Shown here: positions 42,496 to 49,497 of the stretch, piece by piece | Position numbering within the stretch: the stretch's first letter is position 1 | How the letters are laid out: every line of letters starts with the position of its first letter | Origin: Bacillota bacterium | GTDB lineage: Bacteria > Bacillota > Ch66 > Ch109 | Assembly (NCBI GenBank): GCA_013178275.1 | Contig: JABLWZ010000004.1 | Coordinates: 124,001-188,000 of the forward strand | DNA length: 64,000 nt | Direction of reading: 5' to 3' | Notes under the pieces: generated by a model | What the model saw: the letters and a program-made list of their open reading frames with translations, nothing else | Told to the model about the DNA's origin: nothing | Database searches by the model: none | Program-made: the position numbers and the translations under genes

Positions 42496-43884
42496 TCAAT
42501 TTGGCTTTTTATCCTCTTGCGCATAACCATTTGAATCTAGTTGACCCAAACGGTCAAATGCTGCCTTATACTGCGGATATGATAGATATTCCCTGGCGAT
42601 TACATATCCTGTTCCTCCATCAATTCGTTCTTTGGCGACATAAAGGCCATGCTCAGCATAATATTTCAGAGTTGCCCTGGCGATGTCCCTCATATCATTG
42701 CTTTGGATATTTTTCCCAATTTGTCTACCGATAACATTGTTTAATAAATCAACGGCCTGATCGGCTTCATGTCGAGTTGAGAAAAACCGTTTGTTTAAAT
42801 CCGCATCAGGATTATCTTCATGTGCATAACCGGCCTCCAAGGCTGTTTGTGGGCCAAGTTCTTTGGTTATTGCCGCCTGCCATAATACATGTCTGAATGC
42901 ATTAACTTGGGACCCTTCGAAATCCTTGTTCTCGTTAAATCCCAGATTGTTTGTTGAAAATCTTATCGCATTGTTAGTTATATCCGTCTTTCCTTTTTTA
43001 GGATCAGCATAGCCTATCCTATTTGCCGCTACTGGATGTCTTAATATAAAACCTGCTGTTCTTATTTTAGAAGGTAATGTTATCCAGCCCGAATCTTGAT
43101 CAAAATATCCTGGGGGAATAACACCTCCCAGGCCCCCGCCGGTCTCCTCCTGTGCCTGGGAGGCGGGCTCCAAGAATTTTGCCACCTTATCCAGCCACCC
43201 TGGGAGCTGATTTCCTTGAGTATCAATAACCCCATACGGTTCATCCTTCATCCGCTGCTCAGCTAGAGTAGGAGTTTTAACAACCGGTGATGGGTTATCC
43301 CGCAGCCACTCCTCCGAGAACGTGCTGTGATTCGGCCACGCGTCTTTATAGAGTTGCTCAAAGCTGACTGGGGTTTGCTCCCCGCCTGTTTTAAGTTCCG
43401 TCGATAACCCCCTACTCCTTATATTATCATACATTTTATAAAGATTAGCCATTTCTACCGTCGGTTTCGGAGCTTTTTGCAGCCCAAATGAGAGGTTTTC
43501 GGGCTTCCCTCGCTCCGGTAAGATTCTCCCGGGAAGATACTCCTCTGGCATCCCCAATCTAGGCTCACCGGCCCTATACTCTCCCGACCAGGTCGGTCTT
43601 TGCCATCCGAAGTCGGGTCGGGCAGCCCTTTCGATGGCGTCGTCGATCTGCCGCCGCTCGGCCAGGGTGTAGGGGATACGGCGTTCCGCCGCCTTGACCT
43701 CCCCCATCCCGGCACGGGTCGGGTTGCTATCCCGCCATTCCGGGGAGAAGGTCCCCCGGCCGTGGGCGCTGGCATTGGTCTGGGCCGCGTCAGGTGTAGC
43801 CGATACCTGCCGGCTGTAAAGCTGCGCGGCCTCGTAACCGATGTTTCGCAGCATGTCGGCGTGCCGCGGAGACTCCCGGGCCAT
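42496..43884 (-). CDS. Prophage effector with truncated shared module and DUF6973-like C-terminus
   Basis: A 462-residue frame carrying the shared module from ARESPRHADMLRNIGYEAAQLYSRQ onwards, with RAGMGEVKAAERR, YTLAERRQIDD, GEPRLGMPEEYLPG and FLEPASQAQEE. The first 50 or so residues found in sister genes are missing, replaced by a boundary hairpin. The C-terminal 180 residues contain VNAFRHVLWQAAIT, GYAHED and the D-x-x-NN-x-x-G pattern (VDLLNNVIGRQIG). This resembles DUF6973, a domain seen at the C-termini of secreted polymorphic-type proteins. The lower-GC C-terminal part suggests it was acquired. The start is uncertain (internal ATG 43884). Confidence 0.65.
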   Translation of the reverse strand: MARESPRHADMLRNIGYEAAQLYSRQVSATPDAAQTNASAHGRGTFSPEWRDSNPTRAGMGEVKAAERRIPYTLAERRQIDDAIERAARPDFGWQRPTWSGEYRAGEPRLGMPEEYLPGRILPERGKPENLSFGLQKAPKPTVEMANLYKMYDNIRSRGLSTELKTGGEQTPVSFEQLYKDAWPNHSTFSEEWLRDNPSPVVKTPTLAEQRMKDEPYGVIDTQGNQLPGWLDKVAKFLEPASQAQEETGGGLGGVIPPGYFDQDSGWITLPSKIRTAGFILRHPVAANRIGYADPKKGKTDITNNAIRFSTNNLGFNENKDFEGSQVNAFRHVLWQAAITKELGPQTALEAGYAHEDNPDADLNKRFFSTRHEADQAVDLLNNVIGRQIGKNIQSNDMRDIARATLKYYAEHGLYVAKERIDGGTGYVIAREYLSYPQYKAAFDRLGQLDSNGYAQEDKKPN

Positions 43885-43900
43885 GATGTCATAGGAAAGA

Positions 43901-43924
43901 AAAACACCTTCGATGGGTATTTTA
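43901..43924 (-). terminator. Cassette-boundary hairpin 3 (degenerate)
   Basis: AAAACACC/GGTATTTT with one mismatch. The reading frame of the DUF6973-like effector resumes only about 15 bases away, inside its module, marking a 5' deletion. Confidence 0.6.
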
Positions 43925-43953
43925 AGAAAGTATCTTGATCAAGCATTCCCATG

Positions 43954-45105
43954 CTAATACACCCTCACCTCGGAAATGTAGGTGGTATCATCGAACTCGC
44001 TACCTTTATATACACCCAGGATGGTTATTTTCACATAGTTAGTCTTGATCCTCTGTCCAAAATCGACCTTCTGGGCTTGGTAGTACTGTCCGTCTTTCAG
44101 GTTGCGTTCAAAGACACTCCCGTCCGAAAGCTCGACCCTCACCCGCTTGACCCGGTTGTACTCGGGGTAGCGCATATCACTGAATTCGTAACCATTCTTG
44201 AGTTCGATGCCCGAGACCTCTTTTCCCTCCTGGGACTCGATCCTGATCCACTCGCCGATCCCCCCGCCGACCGCCTTGGCAACCCAGGAGGGATGATGAT
44301 AATAGATGGTGCCTGACCCAATCACTGTCTTCTCGAGATTAGGTGAGGTGCTGGTAGTGTCCCAGTCGGTTATAAAGGTCTCTATCTTGGGGTTCTTTAG
44401 AAAATCCTCAAGACTGGGGTAAAACCCGCTGATATCCGTAATCAGCCACCGGCCTTTAACCCGGTCGAGGACAAACCTTACCTTGTCCTTTAAATCATTC
44501 TCTCCTAAACCTCCGAACACAGTTACGTCTACTTCCTTATGCTCTTTGCCATCCTCCAGCAGAATAAACTGGGATCTATCTCTATCTATCTCATAAAACG
44601 GGACTTCATGTTCATTCACAACCAGCCGGCCGATCCTGCCGTTTAAATTAACCCTAAGTCTCCACAGCAGGTGCTTTTCAAATCCCTGCCGGGAATAATA
44701 ATCAACGCAGAACCGCATTGCCTCGTCCATGGTTTCAAAACCATTAAAAGGCTCAAGTACATGAACACCGTTGATGGTCCCGATCAAAGGAAAATCCGAA
44801 CGATCAAACTTAAAATCCCCAGGCTCAACTTCCCCTGGTTGTTCTACCGGGGCATAGATCGCCAGGATAAACCGGCGGATGTCCTCCAGGCTCATGTTTT
44901 CCTGCTGGTTGACGCTGAGTTCCTCTTTGTGCCTCTCCCAGAAGCTTACCTGCCATGGGGCTGATGACACGTCGCTTTCGCTTACTGACGCGGTCGGGGC
45001 CGTCCTGCCTTGATCAGTGTCTACTGGCTGCTGTGCACCCCCGCACCCAGTCAAGAAAGATACCACCAGTATCAGCACCAGAAAAACCATCCAGACTTTT
45101 CTCAT
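43954..45105 (-). CDS. Lipoprotein with NADase-type glycan-binding (discoidin-like) C-terminus
   Basis: A 383-residue lipoprotein (VFLVLILVVSFLTGCGG; lipobox Cys near 21). The central region (about 50-240) is unrecognised. The C-terminal 130 residues (SGTIYYHHPSWVAKAVGGGIGEWIRI... to YISEVRVY) resemble the NADase-type glycan-binding, discoidin-like fold. It follows the NlpC/P60 effector by about 80 bases, so it is the candidate partner/immunity protein of that cassette; surface glycan binding is inferred. GGGGGGCG precedes the ATG. A remnant of a second copy of its end is at 41921-41980. Confidence 0.7.
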   Translation of the reverse strand: MRKVWMVFLVLILVVSFLTGCGGAQQPVDTDQGRTAPTASVSESDVSSAPWQVSFWERHKEELSVNQQENMSLEDIRRFILAIYAPVEQPGEVEPGDFKFDRSDFPLIGTINGVHVLEPFNGFETMDEAMRFCVDYYSRQGFEKHLLWRLRVNLNGRIGRLVVNEHEVPFYEIDRDRSQFILLEDGKEHKEVDVTVFGGLGENDLKDKVRFVLDRVKGRWLITDISGFYPSLEDFLKNPKIETFITDWDTTSTSPNLEKTVIGSGTIYYHHPSWVAKAVGGGIGEWIRIESQEGKEVSGIELKNGYEFSDMRYPEYNRVKRVRVELSDGSVFERNLKDGQYYQAQKVDFGQRIKTNYVKITILGVYKGSEFDDTTYISEVRVY

Positions 45106-45185
45106 GCGGCGCCCCCCTTAGGTAATTTTCTTACCTACTAGATCTATAACCCTTTAACGCACTAGTTACACAAAAAGGCCGGTTA

Positions 45186-46625
45186 TTATCTTTGGTCATC
45201 TTTAAAAACCACATTTGGCCTTTTAAATTTCGTAAATTTAGGGTATGTTGATACCTTTATTATCCCTCCTTCAAAATCTCCTACCAGCTCTTCACCGTAA
45301 GCATGGATATAGAGATTGTTTCCCGCCTCGTCTTTTCCGATGTATATTCCCACATGAGGAACTTCAATTCCGGCATCCGTTACTTTTACTTGAAAAGCGA
45401 CATCCCCTGGTCTGAGCTCGTCCCGAGAGATGGTTTTCATGCTTTTAAACTGTGATTCGGTCCCGCCATCACTGGCCAGTTTATAACCCAGCGGCAACAG
45501 CGCCTGCGCATAAACCCAGTCGACAAACCCCGAACAGTCCAGGCCATTCGCTATCCAATGTCCGGTCGTACGGCTATCGGGTGCGGTTACTTTTCGCATC
45601 GCCATCCATTCAGGATTCATTCCTATGTGTGGGTGTTTTCCTCCCCAAAAGTATGGCAGTCCCTCCAGCGACATCGCGGTATCCACCAAATCACGCCTGG
45701 TCCAGTCTAAGTACACCAGTTCATCCTCAGAGGTTAATACCTTGGCTTTGGGAAAATCGTTTTTAGGGGTAAAACCATCCCTCAACCAAGCCTTCGAAAA
45801 CGTTCCATGCTTCGGACGCGAGTCTTTATAGAGCTGTTCAAAACTGACCGGGGGTTCGGGCTCGGGCTGGTTGAATATATTGAATGAGCCTGGAGGGGTT
45901 ACCAGCCCCAGGCCCCCGCCGGTCTCCTCCTGCGCCCGGGAGGCGGGCTCCAAAAACTTAGCCACCTTTTCCAGCCAACTCGGGGGCTGCTCCTCGCCCG
46001 CATTTGGTGTTTTATATAATACCTCACTTCCCATATTACCATATCCTTTATACAGATTATCCATTTCTACCGCAGGTTTCAAAACTTTTTGCAGCCCAAA
46101 AGATATATTTCGCTCCAGCAGGCCCCTCCCGGGAAGATGCTCCTCCGGCATCCCCAGCCTCGGGATATCTCCCGACCAGGTCGGTCTTTGCCATCCGTAG
46201 TCGGGTCCGGCGGCCACGGGACGGGCAGCCCTTTCGACGGCGTCGTCGATCTGCCGCCGCTCGGCCAGGGTGTAGGGGGTACGGCGTTCCGCCGCCTTCA
46301 CCTCCCCCATCCCGGCACGGGTCGGGTTGCTATCCCGCCACTCCGGGGAGAAGGTCCCCCGGCCGTAGGCGCTGGCACTGGTCTGGGCCGCATCGGGTTT
46401 AGCCGGTATCTGCCGGTTGTAAAGCTGCGCGGCCTCGTAACCGATGCTTCGCAGCATGTCGGCGTGCCGCGGGGACTCCCGGGCCATGATGTCGTAGTGC
46501 TGCTCCGCCTCTTTGGCCGCCCAGTCGCTGAGTCCCTGGTCGCCTTTCTCCTGCCCCTCCCGGTACTTCCCCTTCAGGTAGGTGATTTCATTTACCGCGT
46601 CCTTGAACGCCCGGCTGTAGTCCAA
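45186..46625 (-). CDS. Prophage effector with shared N-terminal module and NlpC/P60 domain
   Basis: A 479-residue protein with the complete module (LDYSRAFKDAVNEITYLKGKY, ARESPRHADML, RAGMGEVKAAERR, YTLAERRQIDD, PRLGMPEEHLPG, FLEPASRAQEE, one HGTFSKAWLR linker). It ends in an NlpC/P60 peptidase domain (about 330-479): Cys in GLDCSGFVDW, His in VPHVGIYIGK and a third polar residue in YIHAYGE. It should cleave peptidoglycan stem peptides. There is no signal peptide, so delivery must be by virion, lysis or another route. Start TTG 46625 follows AGGAGGAGG. Confidence 0.8.
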   Translation of the reverse strand: MDYSRAFKDAVNEITYLKGKYREGQEKGDQGLSDWAAKEAEQHYDIMARESPRHADMLRSIGYEAAQLYNRQIPAKPDAAQTSASAYGRGTFSPEWRDSNPTRAGMGEVKAAERRTPYTLAERRQIDDAVERAARPVAAGPDYGWQRPTWSGDIPRLGMPEEHLPGRGLLERNISFGLQKVLKPAVEMDNLYKGYGNMGSEVLYKTPNAGEEQPPSWLEKVAKFLEPASRAQEETGGGLGLVTPPGSFNIFNQPEPEPPVSFEQLYKDSRPKHGTFSKAWLRDGFTPKNDFPKAKVLTSEDELVYLDWTRRDLVDTAMSLEGLPYFWGGKHPHIGMNPEWMAMRKVTAPDSRTTGHWIANGLDCSGFVDWVYAQALLPLGYKLASDGGTESQFKSMKTISRDELRPGDVAFQVKVTDAGIEVPHVGIYIGKDEAGNNLYIHAYGEELVGDFEGGIIKVSTYPKFTKFKRPNVVFKDDQR

Positions 46626-46649
46626 TTGTATCCTCCTCCTTAAAAGGAA

Positions 46650-46669
46650 AAACACCCCTTCGGGTGTTT
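46650..46669 (-). terminator. Cassette-boundary hairpin 4
   Basis: AAACACCC/GGGTGTTT with a CTTC loop, followed on the minus strand by TTCCTTTT and then the SD of the NlpC/P60 effector. Confidence 0.8.
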
Positions 46670-46691
46670 AAAGAGCATTATTTATATACTA

Positions 46692-47531
46692 CTATTGGAT
46701 TATTACGGTTTTCTTGACCCTGGTCTCTTTTAACCGCTTAGCAAAATACCTGTTTCGATCATCGTCACAGAAATTCACAAACTTAAATGGTTTAACCGAT
46801 CCATCTTCCAAGAAAAACAATCTCATGTAAAAAATTCTTTTGTCTTGATCTTCCAGTAATATCTCGGTCTCAGAATCGGTGTCCCGAAAGCCTCGGATAA
46901 ACAGTGTATAAACCCCTTTTTGCTCCCCTAATTCCCGTTTAACGACTTCCGTTACGGCTTCATACTTCTCGGCCAACTGCTCGGCCGGCGGGTATTCCGG
47001 CTTGGTTGCGGATGGAATCGTTATTTCTCCGTTGTCGATAAAGATATAATGGCTAATCATACTGTTTATTTCGTCATCCGGCCCAGGATTCCGAGTCGGG
47101 AACCAACTCCCAAAACCATCTTTAAATCTTCCAAAACCCACCCCGTATTTGGTATAGTTTGGTTTAGAGCTAAAGCTTACATCGAAGAATATTTCAAAAC
47201 AAGGATACGCATTGTTTCGATACAGTTCAAACTTTAGTCTCCGATTCTGCCAGTTATAGAAGTCCGAGTACTTACCGTAATACCAGATATCGTCGTTGAT
47301 GTTCTGCTTTAAAGCGGCTTTGAGTTTTTCTATATCAACAGCATCGTTTTCTTCTTGTCCAGATGACACCTCATTTTTTACTTGATGCACTTCGGCAGTA
47401 GTTGATTGATTGGAAGCCGGCTGCTTTTTGCACGAGCAAAGCACTAACGATAACATACAAAAGAGTATTGTTACCATCACCAGGTACTTCCTATGCTTAG
47501 ATTTCGAGCTGTCCAAACCGCTACGCTCCAT
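46692..47531 (-). CDS. Orphan lipoprotein fused in frame to a module remnant
   Basis: From ATG 47531 the frame encodes a 279-residue lipoprotein: basic KSKHRKY, hydrophobic VTILFCMLSLVLCSC with a lipobox Cys, then a soluble domain with YFAKRLKETRVKK near the end. No family is recognised. AGAGGGAGGA lies about 12 bases upstream of ATG 47531. The same frame continues upstream to 47951 through a fragment of the shared effector module, so an in-frame fusion product is possible. By analogy it is the leftover partner of an effector whose C-terminal domain was deleted. Confidence 0.6.
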   Translation of the reverse strand: MERSGLDSSKSKHRKYLVMVTILFCMLSLVLCSCKKQPASNQSTTAEVHQVKNEVSSGQEENDAVDIEKLKAALKQNINDDIWYYGKYSDFYNWQNRRLKFELYRNNAYPCFEIFFDVSFSSKPNYTKYGVGFGRFKDGFGSWFPTRNPGPDDEINSMISHYIFIDNGEITIPSATKPEYPPAEQLAEKYEAVTEVVKRELGEQKGVYTLFIRGFRDTDSETEILLEDQDKRIFYMRLFFLEDGSVKPFKFVNFCDDDRNRYFAKRLKETRVKKTVIIQ

Positions 47532-47951
47532 AAAAGAAGTAGTTCCTCCCTCTATTTTTGGAATCTTTTCCTTTTGGATCTTTTTATTGGCTCTACTTCC
47601 ATCAGGACCCGCCATATACGCCGCGGCAATTGAGTACCCAGGCTCATTCTGTTTATAGTTGTGTAAACCCAGGGGAGTTGCGCTTCCCGGGGTAAGGCCG
47701 GTCTCTTCCCATACTTTAGTTAACCCCTTACCCCTTATATTACCATACATTCCATATAGTTCGGGCATTTCTACCGTCGGCTTTGAATCTTTTTGCAGCC
47801 CAAATGATATATTTCGCTCTGTCAGGTCTGTCAGGCCCCTCCCGGGAAGATACTCCTCCGGCATCCCTAGCCTCGGAATATCTATTGACCAGGTCGGTCT
47901 TTTCCTTTCATTCACCGGCTGATCCAGGACCACCGAAGACAGGCCCCGCAT
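47532..47951 (-). pseudogene. Remnant of the shared effector module
   Basis: This stretch encodes RPTWSIDIPRLGMPEEYLPG, NISFGLQK and EMPELYGMYGNIR, which are blocks from the middle of the shared module. It lacks the LDYSRAF and RAGMGEV parts and any effector domain. It begins 7 bases after the preceding structural gene and runs in frame into the lipoprotein. This is the footprint of a large internal deletion. Confidence 0.65.
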
Positions 47952-47957
47952 CCCCCA

Positions 47958-48716
47958 CTAAACCTCAACACCCAACAACCTCAAAACCTGCCGCAAATAA
48001 TCATTCTCCCGCTGCATATTCGATAACGCCTGTCGGTTCCGCTCAGCCGCCGCCGCTTCCCGCTGCCGCTGCTTCAACTCTTGCTGTTTATACCAGTTTT
48101 CAGCCTGGGCAGTATTGGTTTTAGTCTGAATATCACGAGCAGCCTGGTTGATAGTGGCCAGCCGCTGGCTCTCCAGGTCCTGGATCGCCTGGGCCTCCTT
48201 CTGGGTCAGCTGGGCCTCCTGGGACTTCATCCTACCGCCCCGCAGCGCCGACACCCCGCCGTACTTCGCCGCCACCATCTGCGGGGCCTGCTCCCGTGCC
48301 TTTGAGAACTCCTGCTCCGTCCTTCCGCGCAGGATGTCGAACTGCGGGTTGTAGGAGTCATATGCCATCTTGTACGCTTCTTCATAGGACATTTCCGGCG
48401 GTCCGGGATCGTCATCTTTAGTTTGAGTGGTAGTTGGGGTGTTAGTGGGGGTGGTTGGGGTATATGGATTATCATCTTTATATCCTCCGCCTGTTAAGTA
48501 ATCACCAGCTGCTCCCCCGATTATAGTCCCTAGCACTGGAGGCCCTATAGCCCCTCCTATTATAGATCCTATCGTGCCTCCTAAAATTGACCTACTGGTA
48601 TAAGCGTCTTTGCTGCTGCTCGGCTGAGTGCTAGCTGCCGGCTTTTGGTTGTAGACCTCACCGGTATACGGGTTCTTCTGTTTGTACATCTCGTACAGAG
48701 TATAAGAACCTGCCAT
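47958..48716 (-). CDS. Phage protein with glycine-zipper segment and coiled coil (possible ejection protein)
   Basis: A 252-residue protein. A Gly-rich hydrophobic segment (about 42-75; GTIGSIIGGAIGPPVLGTIIGGAAG) of glycine-zipper type could insert into membranes. A Pro/Thr linker and a long charged coiled coil (about 130-250, Gln/Ala/Glu/Arg-rich) follow. Such a layout fits an internal virion or DNA-ejection protein, but no family is recognised. ATG 48716 is set by GGAGGTG nine bases upstream; a longer frame to 48866 crosses a hairpin. It follows the tail protein gene and precedes the effector array. Confidence 0.6.
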   Translation of the reverse strand: MAGSYTLYEMYKQKNPYTGEVYNQKPAASTQPSSSKDAYTSRSILGGTIGSIIGGAIGPPVLGTIIGGAAGDYLTGGGYKDDNPYTPTTPTNTPTTTQTKDDDPGPPEMSYEEAYKMAYDSYNPQFDILRGRTEQEFSKAREQAPQMVAAKYGGVSALRGGRMKSQEAQLTQKEAQAIQDLESQRLATINQAARDIQTKTNTAQAENWYKQQELKQRQREAAAAERNRQALSNMQRENDYLRQVLRLLGVEV

Positions 48717-48742
48717 TTGGATACACCTCCATTCAAATATAA

Positions 48743-48761
48743 AACCGCTTGCAAGCGGCTT
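48743..48761 (-). terminator. Hairpin 5' of the glycine-zipper gene
   Basis: AGCCGCTT/AAGCGGTT palindromic stem followed on the minus strand by TTATATTT. As in the effector cassettes, it lies just upstream of the next gene's SD. It is also close to the divergent start at 48808. Confidence 0.6.
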
Positions 48762-48807
48762 ATCCCAGGGTTTGTGGTATAATCTTCCACAAAGGAGTGT
48801 GATTAAG

Positions 48808-49497
48808 TTGAAAAGGAAAATATCATTACTTCTGTTGGCTTTCTTGCTTGTCTCACTTGCATTCATCCCTTCCGCTCAGGCTGACCGGGAAATTCAGGTA
48901 TATGTCGACGGCAAACCGCTCCACCCCGACGTTCCCCCGATGATCGTTGATGGCCGCACCTTGGTCCCCCTCCGGGCCGTGGCCGAGTCCCTGGGCTGCC
49001 GTGTTTCGTGGAATGAAAACCTCGGATTGGTCGATATTAAAAGTGAATTTAATCAGGATTACACCCTTGATAGTATCCCTATTGATGGGCCTGAAGATTT
49101 TAAACAGGTTATCATTGAAGCGTTAAGTAAAATGGATTCAACTACTAAGAATTATGTTATTTCTTATATAAAAGAAATCAACACTAATACACTGCCTTTT
49201 ATTGTTAATCCCAATGGAAAAGCCTATATGTCAAGGAATGGCTTTTGTTCTTTTAATATTAGTTTTTTTAATCAATCTAAGGATAAAGTTTCACACAATG
49301 AGTTAGTTTTTGGTAATTTAGGCTTTCTTGTTCACGAGGCTACCCATTCGCATATGTATCAGACACAAATGGATCAACTTTATTCTCAAAAAGACCAAGA
49401 AAACATCTGCGATCTCGCCGCTATTCATGCTATCGAGAGAGCCGGTGGCTCAGGTACTAATGTCTATCGCAATTTCAAAGACATCAAGTGGGACTAA
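48808..49497 (+). CDS. Exported protein: stalk domain plus HExxH metallopeptidase-like domain
   Basis: A 229-residue plus-strand cargo gene in the prophage. It has a signal peptide (ISLLLLAFLLVSLAFIPSAQA) and a copper-amine-oxidase-N-like stalk domain (about 27-80; IVDGRTLVPLRAVAESLGCRVSW). The C-terminal domain contains FLVHEATHSHM, an HExxH zinc-peptidase signature, and a downstream CDLAAIHAIERAG that may supply the third ligand. The lower-GC C-terminal half differs from flanking structural genes. TTG 48808 is set by AAAGGAG. It is probably a lysogenic-conversion gene acting at the wall. Confidence 0.7.
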   Translation: MKRKISLLLLAFLLVSLAFIPSAQADREIQVYVDGKPLHPDVPPMIVDGRTLVPLRAVAESLGCRVSWNENLGLVDIKSEFNQDYTLDSIPIDGPEDFKQVIIEALSKMDSTTKNYVISYIKEINTNTLPFIVNPNGKAYMSRNGFCSFNISFFNQSKDKVSHNELVFGNLGFLVHEATHSHMYQTQMDQLYSQKDQENICDLAAIHAIERAGGSGTNVYRNFKDIKWD

